Below, piece after piece: positions 8,485 to 17,061 of a stretch of DNA of 64,000 nt. The notes beneath the pieces are model-generated. The model did no database searches. It was not told the origin of the DNA and worked only from the letters and a program-made list of their open reading frames with translations. Each line of letters starts with the position of its first letter. The first letter of the stretch is position 1. Where the stretch lies: positions 124,001-188,000 of the forward strand of contig NZ_JBHSHY010000001.1 of assembly GCF_042653205.1 (NCBI RefSeq). The letters are read 5' to 3'. The position numbers were made by a program, and so were the translations under genes. Source of the DNA: Paenibacillus_Z sp042653205 (GTDB lineage Bacteria > Bacillota > Bacilli > Paenibacillales > Paenibacillaceae).

Positions 8485-9465
8485 ATGAAGTACACCTATT
8501 TGGGAAAATCGGGCTTGAAGGTCAGCAAGTTATGCTTGGGCACGATGAATTTCGGTCCCGAAACGGACGAGCAGGAAGCGTTCCGGATCATGGACGCCGC
8601 TCTGGACGCGGGCGTCAACTTCTTCGACACGGCCAATGTGTACGGCGGCCAGGGCAATCGGGGAAGAACCGAGGAGATCATCGGCCGCTGGTTCGCGCAG
8701 GGCGGAGGCCGGCGGGAGAAGGTCGTCCTCGCGACCAAGGTGCATAACAACATGGACGACGCCTTGGACGGGCCCAACATGACGAATGGGCTGTCCGCCT
8801 ACAAGATCCGCCGCCACCTGGAAGGCTCGCTCCGCCGTTTGAACACGGATCACGTCGAGCTCTACCAAATGCACCACGTCGACCGCAACGTCGGCTGGGA
8901 CGAGCTGTGGGACGCGTTCCAGGTCCATATTAATCAAGGCAAGATCAGCTATGTCGGCTCCAGCAATTTCGCCGGCCGCGATCTGGTGAAGGCGCAGTAC
9001 GAAGCGAAAGCGAGACATCGTCTCGGACTCGTGTCCGAGCAGCATAAATTCAGCCTGCTGTGCCGGCTGCCGGAGCTGGAAGTGCTCCCGGCCGCGCAGG
9101 ATCAGGGCATCGGCGTCATCGCCTGGAGTCCGCTGGACGGCGGCCTGCTGGGCGGTAACGCGCTCAAGGCATCCGGCGGCTCGCGCAGCACGCGTTCGCA
9201 GGAGCGGGTCGACGCGCACCGGAGCAAGCTCGAGCAATTCGCCAGCCTGTGCCGGGAGCTCGGCGAGAGCGAAGCCAACGTCGCGCTGGCGTGGACGCTC
9301 GCGCACCCGGCCATGACGGCGCCGATCATCGGGCCGCGGACGCTGGCGCAGTTCCAGGATACGCTGCGCGTCGTCGACATCGAATTGTCGGACGAGACGC
9401 TGAAGCGGCTCGACGAGATCTTCCCGGGACCGGGCGGCGAAGCGCCGCAAGCGTACGCGTGGTAA
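8485..9465 (+). CDS. Aldo/keto reductase
   Basis: A 326-residue NADPH-dependent oxidoreductase of the AKR superfamily (YghZ/YajO-like shape), a TIM barrel that reduces aldehydes and ketones. Visible: N-terminal YLGKSGLKVSKLCLGTMNFG, active-site Asp/Tyr in FFDTANVYGG, Lys in LATKVHNNM, His in YQMHHVD, and a C-terminal cofactor region (TAPIIGPRTLAQFQD). AGGAGG lies upstream of the ATG. A second aldo/keto reductase follows in the same direction and may share its transcript; substrate unknown. Confidence 0.9.
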   Translation: MKYTYLGKSGLKVSKLCLGTMNFGPETDEQEAFRIMDAALDAGVNFFDTANVYGGQGNRGRTEEIIGRWFAQGGGRREKVVLATKVHNNMDDALDGPNMTNGLSAYKIRRHLEGSLRRLNTDHVELYQMHHVDRNVGWDELWDAFQVHINQGKISYVGSSNFAGRDLVKAQYEAKARHRLGLVSEQHKFSLLCRLPELEVLPAAQDQGIGVIAWSPLDGGLLGGNALKASGGSRSTRSQERVDAHRSKLEQFASLCRELGESEANVALAWTLAHPAMTAPIIGPRTLAQFQDTLRVVDIELSDETLKRLDEIFPGPGGEAPQAYAW

Positions 9466-9564
9466 CGAGAAGGGTATCGGCCTATTGAACGCCGAGCTCT
9501 TCATCAGGAATGTCATGATCCGAATGACGTGAGACCAACATTCGATATCAAGGAGGCAATTGCC

Positions 9565-10479
9565 ATGACGACGCTGCAAACCTCGACTCTCGGCCGGACC
9601 GGCCTCGCGGTCACTCGGCTCGGCTTCGGCGCGATGGAAATCCGCGGGCCGCGCATCTGGGGCGGCCGCCCCGTCGCGGACGGAGAGGCGGACCGGATTC
9701 TGAACGCCGTCCTCGACGCCGGCATTAATTTCATCGATACGTCCTACGACTACGGCTTGAGCGAAGAATACATCGGCCGGTTCATCAGCAAGCGCCGGAG
9801 CGAATACGTCCTCGCGACCAAGTGCGGCTGCACGGTCGTGAACGCAGGCGATCACGACGAGACGCCGCATGTCTGGACGCGGGACAACCTGCTCCGCAAC
9901 ATCGACGTCAGCCTGAGCCGCATGAAGACGGACTACGTCGACTTGCTGCAGCTGCACAATCCGACGCTGGACCAGACGGAGGAAGGCAGTCTGATCGACG
10001 TGCTGAAGGAAATCCAGGCGTCGGGCAAAGCGCGCTGGATCGGCATCTCCTCGACGCTGCCGCATCTGCCGGCTTATATTGAGACCGGCGCCTTCGATTC
10101 GTTCCAAATTCCGTATTCCGCGCTCGAGCGGGATCACGAGAATCTCATCGCGGCCGCCGCGCAGGCCGGCGCCGGCACAATCATCCGCGGCGGCGTCGGA
10201 CGCGGCGAGCCGGGGTACGGTCTCGGCAACCAGGACCGCTGGGCTGCCTGGGAACAGGCGAAGCTCGATGAGCTGCTGGACGAGGGCGAGAGCCGGACCG
10301 ACTTCATCCTGCGGTTCACGCTCAGCCACCCGCAGCTGACGACGACGATCGTCGGCACGAAGAACCCCGAGCATCTCGCCGAGAACATCCGCATTGCGGA
10401 GAAGGGGCCGCTCGCCGAGGACGTGTACGAAGAGGCGAAGAAGCGCCTGAGCGCCGCGGGCCAGCAGCCCAAGGCTTAA
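9565..10479 (+). CDS. Second aldo/keto reductase
   Basis: A 304-residue AKR superfamily protein, clearly distant from the one just upstream. It has LGRTGLAVTRLGFGAMEIRG, the Asp/Tyr pair in FIDTSYDYGLSEEY, Lys in LATKCGC, His in LQLHNPT and the cofactor-binding end TTTIVGTKNPEHLAENI. AAGGAGG sits 8 bases before the ATG at 9565, which is preferred over an earlier in-frame ATG at 9529. An intrinsic terminator follows 60 bases after the stop. Confidence 0.9.
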   Translation: MTTLQTSTLGRTGLAVTRLGFGAMEIRGPRIWGGRPVADGEADRILNAVLDAGINFIDTSYDYGLSEEYIGRFISKRRSEYVLATKCGCTVVNAGDHDETPHVWTRDNLLRNIDVSLSRMKTDYVDLLQLHNPTLDQTEEGSLIDVLKEIQASGKARWIGISSTLPHLPAYIETGAFDSFQIPYSALERDHENLIAAAAQAGAGTIIRGGVGRGEPGYGLGNQDRWAAWEQAKLDELLDEGESRTDFILRFTLSHPQLTTTIVGTKNPEHLAENIRIAEKGPLAEDVYEEAKKRLSAAGQQPKA

Positions 10480-10540
10480 GGCCGGCGTCTCGTCTTCATT
10501 CTCTTCATCCATCTATCAGATCGCTAAGGATGGCCGATCC

Positions 10541-10566
10541 AATCCGCCCGTTTGGGCGGATTTTTC
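10541..10566 (+). terminator. Intrinsic terminator of the aldo/keto reductase pair
   Basis: AATCCGCCC pairs with GGGCGGATT around a four-base loop and is followed by TTTTTCT. Confidence 0.9.
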
Positions 10567-10717
10567 TGATTTCGCCGCAAATCGGACGATCGCCGTGCGG
10601 CTCCCGGACCGTGGCCGATCGGGTTCCGGCGGCGTTCCGATTGATTCCGACGCGTTATCGTTCCTGCCTTCGATTGTAGCTAGACGCCTCCTCGCCCGTC
10701 GCATCGACGTCGGATTC

Positions 10718-10740
10718 GCCGCCTTCGGGCGGCTTTTTTC
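10718..10740 (+). terminator. Second intrinsic terminator with no recognised gene before it
   Basis: GCCGCC-TTCG-GGCGGC with an extra-stable tetraloop is followed by six T. It lies about 150 bases after the previous terminator and 130 before glnQ, with no visible reading frame between. It may end a small RNA or an attenuated glnQ leader. Confidence 0.8.
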
Positions 10741-10873
10741 ATGAATTCCCGTAGGATTCGGTCGGATCGCGTAGGATGGCCGTATCGTGGACCTAGCATC
10801 GCGTGATTTAACTTGACATGACTCGTCCATCGGCCGTGCATGCTGCGGCAAGTGGCGGAAAGGAGGAGGTACG

Positions 10874-11602
10874 ATGATTGCGTTCGAGCAAGTCGACAAA
10901 CATTACGGCGACTTTCATGTCTTGAAGGACATCGGGCTCCGCGTCGAGTCGGGCGAGGTCGTCGTGGTCGTCGGCCCGTCGGGGTCGGGGAAGAGCACGC
11001 TGCTCCGGTGCATCAATCGGCTGGAGTCGATCACGAGCGGCAGCCTGACCGTGCTCGGCGTCAAGCTCGGGGACAAGGGGACTGACATCAATCGGCTGCG
11101 GCGGGACATCGGCATGGTGTTCCAGCATTTCAACCTGTACCCCCACATGACCGCCCTCGGCAACGTCTCGCTCGCGCCGATGAAGGTGCTCGGACAGCCG
11201 CGGGCGGAAGCGGAGGCGACGGCCAGAATGTACCTGGATAAGGTCGGCATCGGGGACAAGGCGGACCGGTATCCGGCGCAGTTGTCCGGCGGCCAGCAGC
11301 AGCGCGTCGCGATTGCGCGGGGGCTTGCGATGAAACCGAAGATCATGCTCTTCGACGAACCGACGTCCGCGCTCGATCCCGAGATGGTCGGCGAAGTGCT
11401 GGACGTCATGAAGGCGCTCGCGCGGGAAGGGATGACGATGGTCGTCGTCACGCACGAGATGGGGTTCGCCCGCGAGGTCGCGGACCGCGTCGTGTTCATG
11501 GATCACGGCCGCATTCTGGAGGTGTCCCCGCCGGAGGTCTTCTTCGAGCGGCCGCAGGAAGAGCGGGCGCGCGTGTTTCTTAACCGGGTGCTTCATCATT
11601 GA
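10874..11602 (+). CDS. glnQ: Glutamine ABC transporter ATP-binding protein
   Basis: A 242-residue ATPase of the polar amino acid uptake family. Walker A is GPSGSGKST (near residue 36), signature LSGGQQQRVAIARGLA, Walker B IMLFDEPTSALDPEMV, and the His switch VVTHEMGF. It is the first gene of an ATPase, binding protein, permease, permease operon with the order of B. subtilis glnQHMP, followed by a GlnK/GlnL-like regulator pair that supports glutamine as substrate. AAGGAGGAGGT precedes the start. A TTGACA at 10813 could be part of its promoter, but no matching -10 was found. Confidence 0.92.
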   Translation: MIAFEQVDKHYGDFHVLKDIGLRVESGEVVVVVGPSGSGKSTLLRCINRLESITSGSLTVLGVKLGDKGTDINRLRRDIGMVFQHFNLYPHMTALGNVSLAPMKVLGQPRAEAEATARMYLDKVGIGDKADRYPAQLSGGQQQRVAIARGLAMKPKIMLFDEPTSALDPEMVGEVLDVMKALAREGMTMVVVTHEMGFAREVADRVVFMDHGRILEVSPPEVFFERPQEERARVFLNRVLHH

Positions 11603-11671
11603 CGGGGCGCTTCGTCACTTACAAGGCGCATCGTTCCGGTCACGTTCAATCCAAGAGAGGGGAAATGTACG

Positions 11672-12580
11672 ATGAAACGAAGAAAATGGCTATTCGCTTG
11701 TGTCCTCACGATGCTGCTGGCGGCAATTGCGCTTACGGGCTGCGGCTCCAATAACGGCGCGAACGGAGGATCGAACGCTTCGTCGAACGGCAATGCCGCG
11801 AGCGGCGGGGCGGCGGAAGGCGACGGCGCCGGCAACGCCGGCGGAGATCAGGCGGCTGGCTCGGCGGCGCTTGACGCCATTAAGAGCCGCGGCAAGCTCG
11901 TCGTCGGCGTCAAGTTCGACACGAAGCTGTTCGGCCTAAAGGACCCGGCAAGCGGCAACGTCGAAGGCTTCGACGTCGACATCGCGAAGGCGCTCGCTAA
12001 GGAGATCGTCGGGGACGAAACCAAGATCGAGTTGAAGGAGGTCACGTCGAAGACCCGCATCCCGATGCTCAACAACGGCGAGATCGACATGATCGTCGCC
12101 ACGATGACGGTTACGGAGGAACGGAAGAAGGAAGTCGACTTCTCCGACGTGTACTTCAAGGCGGGCCAGTCACTGCTCGTGAAGAAGGGCAGCCCGATCA
12201 AGAGCATCGACGATATCAAGAAGGGAATCAAGGTGCTGGCCGTCAAGGGCTCGACATCCGTGGACAACATCAAGGAAAAAGCGCCCGACGCGACCGTGCT
12301 GGAATTCGACAATTACCAGGACGCGTTCAGCGCGCTCAAGGCCGGGCAAGGCGACACGCTGACGACGGACAACGCGATTCTGTACGGCATGGCCGCGCAG
12401 GATCCGAATTATGAGGTCGTCGGCGAGCCGTTCACCGACGAACCGTACGGCATCGCGATCAAGAAGGGCGAGACCGCGCTTCTGGACGCCGTCAACGCCG
12501 GGCTCAAGAAGCTGAACGACAGCGGCGCGTACAAGGAAATTTACGAGAAATGGATCGGCGAGACGCCGGCGACTAACTAA
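11672..12580 (+). CDS. glnH: Glutamine ABC transporter substrate-binding lipoprotein
   Basis: A 302-residue extracellular solute-binding protein of family 3. The signal peptide ends in a lipobox (AIALTGCGS), so the protein is tethered to the outer face of the membrane. A low-complexity Gly/Asn/Ala/Ser linker of about 45 residues leads to the bilobal domain starting LDAIKSRGKLVVGVKFDTKLFG, with NVEGFDVDIAKALAKEI, typical for amino-acid binders. It lies 69 bp after glnQ. A large perfect hairpin follows the stop before glnM. Confidence 0.92.
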   Translation: MKRRKWLFACVLTMLLAAIALTGCGSNNGANGGSNASSNGNAASGGAAEGDGAGNAGGDQAAGSAALDAIKSRGKLVVGVKFDTKLFGLKDPASGNVEGFDVDIAKALAKEIVGDETKIELKEVTSKTRIPMLNNGEIDMIVATMTVTEERKKEVDFSDVYFKAGQSLLVKKGSPIKSIDDIKKGIKVLAVKGSTSVDNIKEKAPDATVLEFDNYQDAFSALKAGQGDTLTTDNAILYGMAAQDPNYEVVGEPFTDEPYGIAIKKGETALLDAVNAGLKKLNDSGAYKEIYEKWIGETPATN

Positions 12581-12585
12581 CGTAA

Positions 12586-12634
12586 GCAAGCGCGAAGCGC
12601 GACCGGCCTTGGCGCCGCCGCGCTTCGCGCTTGC
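12586..12634 (+). repeat. 16-bp inverted repeat between glnH and glnM
   Basis: GCAAGCGCGAAGCGCG (12586-12601) and its exact complement (12619-12634) surround a 17-base loop. There is no U-tract, so it is more likely a 3'-end stabiliser or partial attenuator inside the operon than a full terminator. Confidence 0.85.
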
Positions 12635-12660
12635 CCGATTCGGGCGGAAGGAGGGATACG

Positions 12661-13314
12661 ATGCCGGATCTGTCGATTTTCACGGACCATTTCGGGTTAT
12701 ACATGAAAGGCTTCGGCAACACCATTCTCTCGAGCGTCGCCGCCTTGCTCGGCAGCTTCGCGCTCGGGACGGTCGTGGCCGTCTTCCGCATCTCGGCCGT
12801 CAAGCCGCTGCGGTGGGCCGGGACCGCCTTCGTCGAGTTTATTCGCAACATTCCGATCTTACTCATTGTCTTTGCGTTTTATATAGGGCTGCCGACGCTG
12901 GGCGTCACACTGAGCGGATTCGCCTGCGGCACGATCGGGCTGACGGTATATACGGCGTCCTTCGTCGCCGAAGCCATCCGCGCGGGCATCCTGAGCGTGC
13001 CGGCCGGCCAGTCGGAAGCAGCCAGATCTTCGGGCATGAGCTACGCGCAGACGATGCGCTTTATCGTGCTGCCGCAGGCGATCAAGATCGTCATTCCGCC
13101 GCTCAGCAACCAGTTCATTAACCTGGTGAAGAATTCGTCGGTGCTGGGCGTGTTCGCCGGTTTCGACCTGATGTACTACGGCGATCAAGTGGCGAGCAAG
13201 ACGTACGCGACGTTCGACACGTACCTGTTCGTCGCGGCGCTCTATCTCGTCCTGACGCTGCCGCTCAGCTGGGCGGCGCTCCGGCTGGAACGCCGGTGGG
13301 CGCGGAACGGCTAG
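12661..13314 (+). CDS. glnM: Glutamine ABC transporter permease
   Basis: A 217-residue inner-membrane permease of the HisM/GlnP family with about five membrane segments. The cytoplasmic EAA loop, which contacts the ATPase, reads EAARSSGMSYAQTMRFIVLPQA. FVEFIRNIPILLIVFAFYIGLP is the conserved segment near residues 60-80. GGAAGGAGGG lies before ATG 12661. It is assigned as glnM by position, first of the two permeases. Confidence 0.9.
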   Translation: MPDLSIFTDHFGLYMKGFGNTILSSVAALLGSFALGTVVAVFRISAVKPLRWAGTAFVEFIRNIPILLIVFAFYIGLPTLGVTLSGFACGTIGLTVYTASFVAEAIRAGILSVPAGQSEAARSSGMSYAQTMRFIVLPQAIKIVIPPLSNQFINLVKNSSVLGVFAGFDLMYYGDQVASKTYATFDTYLFVAALYLVLTLPLSWAALRLERRWARNG

Positions 13315-13377
13315 TTTTCGCGCGAACGGGCGCGGATTCGCCAAGCCCGTCAATTCCGATATTAGGAGGATCGAAGG

Positions 13378-14028
13378 ATGGACATCGCCGGCGCATTCGC
13401 CTACCATAATCTCATCTTTATCCTCAAAGGCTTCGGCATGACGCTCTGGGTCGCCTTCGTCGCGATCGTCGCGAGCTTCGTGCTCGGCGGCATCGCCGGA
13501 ACGCTGCGTTACATGCGCATTCCGGTCGTCTCCCGGGTAATCGGCGCGGTCGTCGAGATCATCCGCAACCTGCCGCTGCTGCTCATCCTATTCTTCACGT
13601 ACTTCGCCATGCCCGACGTGGGTATCAAGCTGAGCGTGACGAGCGCGGCGATCGTCGGCTTGACGGTCTTCGAGGCGGCGATGATTTCGGAAGTCGTGCG
13701 CAGCGGGCTGAATGCCGTCCCGAAGGGCCAGATCGAAGCCGCGCGTTCGTCCGGGCTCACGCGCCTGCAAACGATCCGGTACATCGTGCTGCCGCAAGGG
13801 GTGCGGGCCATGGTGCCGCCGCTCGTGAGCCAATTCATCTCTCTCCTGAAGGACACGTCGCTCGCCATCGTCATCTCGCTGCCGGAGCTGATGCATAACG
13901 CGAAGATCGTCATCGCCCAGCAGTACGACTATACTCTGCCGGTGCTCGCGCTGGTTGCCGTGCTGTATTTCGCGGTGAATTACGCCTTGTCGATCGCGGC
14001 GCGTCGGCTCGAGAACAAACGCGTCTAG
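13378..14028 (+). CDS. glnP: Glutamine ABC transporter permease
   Basis: A 216-residue permease paralogous to the preceding one, forming the second membrane half of the transporter. It carries VEIIRNLPLLLILFFTYF and the EAA loop EAARSSGLTRLQTIRYIVLPQG. A TTAGGAGGATCG site lies before the start. A hairpin (AGCGCCT..AGGCGCT around CGGGCC/GGCCCG, 14037-14070) lies between it and the histidine kinase but lacks a U-tract, so read-through into glnKL is plausible. Confidence 0.9.
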   Translation: MDIAGAFAYHNLIFILKGFGMTLWVAFVAIVASFVLGGIAGTLRYMRIPVVSRVIGAVVEIIRNLPLLLILFFTYFAMPDVGIKLSVTSAAIVGLTVFEAAMISEVVRSGLNAVPKGQIEAARSSGLTRLQTIRYIVLPQGVRAMVPPLVSQFISLLKDTSLAIVISLPELMHNAKIVIAQQYDYTLPVLALVAVLYFAVNYALSIAARRLENKRV

Positions 14029-14121
14029 CATAGAGCAAAGCGCCTCGGGCCAGGCCCGGTTCCGAAAGGCGCTGCGATCGCGTGCTACCGGCCGCGCCGC
14101 CCGACGGGCTCATGGGAGTGG

Positions 14122-15426
14122 GTGCCTATCGCTATCGCGAAGCAAAGCGGCTTCAAAACCGAAAACATGCAAATTACCGTCATTGCCGTCGTCGTCGCGG
14201 TCGCGGGAGAATTCAAGATCAACCCGTTCAGCGGCGACTTCTTCCGCATCGGTCTTGGCAGCAGCGCCTTCCTGTTCCTGCTGCTCTTCATGCGCCATCT
14301 GCCGTACCGCAGGACGGGGCTCGCCGTCGGGGCGACGGTGCTGCTGTTCCGGATCGCGCTCGACGGCGCGGCGGAAGGCGCGGCGTTCTCGCTGCTCGGC
14401 AGCGTGCACGCGCATTTCTCCGCGATGCTGTACTACGCCGTCTTCGGCGCGGGAATGGCGCTCGTGCAAAGCCGGCTGCAGCAGCTCGATCCGCTCATTC
14501 TCGGAGCGTGCGCAACGCTGATCGATATCGTCTCGAACGAGGCGGAGCTCCTCTCGCGGAGCCTCGCTTTCGGCCTGCCCGTATTCCGCGCCGATCAGAT
14601 CGGCGTCGTTTCCTTGATTGCGGCGGTGCGGAGCTATTTTACGGTCGGCATCTACAGCAGCATCGCGGTGAACCAGATGCGGGTCGTGCAAGCCGAGCAG
14701 CAGAAGCGGCTCGAGCAGATGATCGGCGTCGGCAGCGGGCTGTACGCCGAAGCGTTCTACCTGCGCAAATCGATGGACGTCATCGAGCAGATTACCGCCA
14801 AGAGCCACGATCTGTACGAGCGCTTGAACGAGGAGGGGCTGCGGACGCACGGCCGGGCCGTCCTCGAGCTCACGCAACAGATTCACGAGGTCAAGAAGGA
14901 CTCGCAGCGCATCTTGGCCGGGCTGACCAAGCTGGTCGATCTCGACCATGCCTCCGAGATGACCCTGGCCGAGATCGTTAGTCTCGTCGCGAAATCGAAC
15001 GGCGAATACGCCCGGATGCTGAAGAAGGACATCCGCATGGAGTCCGAGATCCGCACCGATTATGCGACCCGCCATTACATACCGCTCCTGACGGTGCTGA
15101 ACAATTTGGCGGCCAACGCGGCCGAGGCGATCGAAGCGCGCGGCACCGTGCGCTTCGACGTGTATGAACGGGGAGATGAGACCTTCTTCACGGTCGCCGA
15201 TACCGGGACGGGCATCGCGGAGCAGGACCGGGACCTCGTGTTCGAGCCGGGCTTCACAACCAAATTCAACCAGGAAGGGACGGCGGCGACGGGGATCGGC
15301 CTGTCGCATGTGCGCGACATCGTCGGATCGTTCGAGGGCAGGCTGCGCCTGCTGGCACCGGGGAAGGACGCATTAACGACGTTCGCGGCGGCGTTCCCGA
15401 CGGAACGGTTGAAGAAAGGGGGATAG
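14122..15426 (+). CDS. glnK: GlnK-type sensor histidine kinase
   Basis: A 434-residue membrane sensor kinase. About six hydrophobic segments fill residues 15-190; the dimerisation and phosphoacceptor region has LELTQQIHEVKKDSQRIL with His in IHEVKKD (a YcbA/SpoOB-like H-box), and the ATPase domain shows LNNLAANAAEAI (N box), VADTGTGIAEQD (G1) and GIGLSHVRDIVG (G2). In B. subtilis GlnK and GlnL sense glutamine and control glutamine use; here they follow glnQHMP directly. The start is uncertain: GTG 14122 has GGGAG only three bases before it. The stop is 3 bp before glnL. Confidence 0.88.
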   Translation: MPIAIAKQSGFKTENMQITVIAVVVAVAGEFKINPFSGDFFRIGLGSSAFLFLLLFMRHLPYRRTGLAVGATVLLFRIALDGAAEGAAFSLLGSVHAHFSAMLYYAVFGAGMALVQSRLQQLDPLILGACATLIDIVSNEAELLSRSLAFGLPVFRADQIGVVSLIAAVRSYFTVGIYSSIAVNQMRVVQAEQQKRLEQMIGVGSGLYAEAFYLRKSMDVIEQITAKSHDLYERLNEEGLRTHGRAVLELTQQIHEVKKDSQRILAGLTKLVDLDHASEMTLAEIVSLVAKSNGEYARMLKKDIRMESEIRTDYATRHYIPLLTVLNNLAANAAEAIEARGTVRFDVYERGDETFFTVADTGTGIAEQDRDLVFEPGFTTKFNQEGTAATGIGLSHVRDIVGSFEGRLRLLAPGKDALTTFAAAFPTERLKKGG

Positions 15427-15429
15427 GCC

Positions 15430-16332
15430 ATGCCGACGTTTTGCATCATCGACGACGATGCGGTAAGCAGGCGGATGCTTCAGACGATCATCGAGAAGGG
15501 CGGGGTCGGCGAGGTGGTCGGGACGGCGGCGGGCGGTACCGAGGGCGCGCAGCTTATTCTCGACGAGCAGCCCGACGTCGTGCTGATCGACCTGCTCATG
15601 CCAGACCAGGATGGACTCGAGACGATCGCGGGCCTCAAGCAGGCGGGCTACGACGGCCGGTACGTCATGATCTCCCAGATCGAGAACAAGGACATGATCA
15701 GCAAAGCGTACCAGGCGGGGATCGAATTCTATATCCAGAAGCCGATCAACCGGATCGAGATCGAGGCGGTACTCGGCAAAGTGAGCGAGCAGTGGCGGAT
15801 GGCGCGCTACTTGAACGAAATCAAGCAGTCGATCGCGAAGCTGGACCGCCTCGATCCGGAAGCGGCGGGCGAACGGAAGAGGCCGGGCGCCCGCGAAGTC
15901 ATGCGGACGATCCTGATGGATCTCGGCATCGTCGGCGAGAGCGGAAGCAGCGATATCGCCGTCATGACGGAGTATTTGCTGCGCCATCATCGCGGAGGCG
16001 GTCTCCCGCCGCTGAAGTCGCTCTACGAGGCGTGCATCCGCGAGAGCAATCCGGAAGGCGCCGACGCCGAGAAGGAAGGCAAGGCGGTCGAGCAGCGCGT
16101 CCGCCGGGCCGTCCTCGCCGCGCTGACCAACCTGGCCAGCATCGGGCTGACGGATTACGGCCATCCGAAGTTCGAGCATTACGCGCCGCTCTACTTCGAT
16201 TTTCGCGACGTCCGGCTTAGGATGAAGGAGATCGATGAGCTGGCGCCGCAGGAGAAGCCGAAGGTGAACATCAAGAAGTTTCTGCAGGTGTTCTATCTGG
16301 AGACGCTCGACAAGCTGAACGGGGCGCGATAG
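15430..16332 (+). CDS. glnL: GlnL-type response regulator (YcbB DNA-binding domain)
   Basis: A 300-residue response regulator. The receiver domain has the acidic pocket IIDDD (residues 6-10), phosphoacceptor Asp54 in VLIDLLMPDQDG and the conserved Lys in YIQKPINRIE. After a charged linker comes the YcbB-type output domain (from about residue 150, AREVMRTILMDLGIVGESGSSDIAVMTEYL), specific to GlnL relatives. It pairs with the kinase 3 bp upstream and probably acts on glutamine transport or use. An intrinsic terminator follows. Confidence 0.9.
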   Translation: MPTFCIIDDDAVSRRMLQTIIEKGGVGEVVGTAAGGTEGAQLILDEQPDVVLIDLLMPDQDGLETIAGLKQAGYDGRYVMISQIENKDMISKAYQAGIEFYIQKPINRIEIEAVLGKVSEQWRMARYLNEIKQSIAKLDRLDPEAAGERKRPGAREVMRTILMDLGIVGESGSSDIAVMTEYLLRHHRGGGLPPLKSLYEACIRESNPEGADAEKEGKAVEQRVRRAVLAALTNLASIGLTDYGHPKFEHYAPLYFDFRDVRLRMKEIDELAPQEKPKVNIKKFLQVFYLETLDKLNGAR

Positions 16333-16365
16333 CGGCGGCCTCTATATACCATAGCCCGGCCGACC

Positions 16366-16399
16366 GGAGACACGCGATTCAAGCGCTGTCTCCTTTTTT
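16366..16399 (+). terminator. Intrinsic terminator after glnL
   Basis: GGAGACA and TGTCTCC pair around a 14-base loop and are followed by TTTTTTG. The rest of the gap to 16643 holds no visible gene; TATTAT at 16565-16570 may be a -10 element of the next gene. Confidence 0.85.
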
Positions 16400-16643
16400 G
16401 CGTGTTCCGGTACTGGCTTGCCGGCGGACAGCGAACGCTGCGGGATACGTATCGTGATGCTGCCGAAGCCGTCTCCTTTCCTTGCCGGAAACGAGGCGGC
16501 TGGGGCTATAGACCACATCTATTGCTCCTCTGAAAACTATGAATTACTTCAATGGGGATGATTCGTATTATAGTGAAGTTACGAACCGCGCAATCGTCGC
16601 GAAGCGAACCAATCCTAACTATTGACAGCAGGAGTGATTATAC

Positions 16644-17033
16644 ATGAAAACCTACTACGAAACCGACAAAGCCCATATTTACTGGGAAGAAGACATCGAG
16701 ACCGTTGTCATCCGCTGGCACGCCTTCGCCAAAGGCGAAGAGTTCCGCGAGCCGCTCGACAAAATGATCGAGCTCGCCGTCATGAAGAACGCCAAAAAAG
16801 CGCTGTTCGATTCGAGCCATATTCTGGTCGTCGCCGAAGACACCAAATGGCTGGCCGAAGAATGGCTGCCGCGCCTCTTGAACGCCGGCATCCATTACAC
16901 GGCGACGGTGAATCCGAAGCGTTCCGCGGCGAACGAAGAAGGCGATGTCCGCAGCGACCCTGCGCCGCTGCTGCATCATGAATTCACGGGGATGTGCCCC
17001 GCGGTGGAATGGTTGTCCGGTATTACGGCGTAA
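16644..17033 (+). CDS. Small soluble protein, possibly of SpoIIAA/STAS-like fold
   Basis: A 129-residue protein with no signal peptide or membrane segment. The pattern of an N-terminal strand (HIYWEEDIETVVIRWHAF), a helix (GEEFREPLDKMIELAVMKNAKKALFD), a strand (HILVVAEDTKWLAEEWLPRL) and a C-terminal VEWLSGI resembles STAS/SEC14-like SpoIIAA relatives of about 130 residues. This is a fold guess only. AGGAG precedes the start. The stop lies 28 bp before glpX, so the two may be cotranscribed. Confidence 0.65.
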   Translation: MKTYYETDKAHIYWEEDIETVVIRWHAFAKGEEFREPLDKMIELAVMKNAKKALFDSSHILVVAEDTKWLAEEWLPRLLNAGIHYTATVNPKRSAANEEGDVRSDPAPLLHHEFTGMCPAVEWLSGITA

Positions 17034-17061
17034 ACGCCGGCCGGCGAAAGGAGAGGGAAAC

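Noticed and set aside
10813..10841. Complete sigma-A promoter before glnQ
   Set aside because: TTGACA is perfect, but no acceptable -10 hexamer lies at 16-19 bases.
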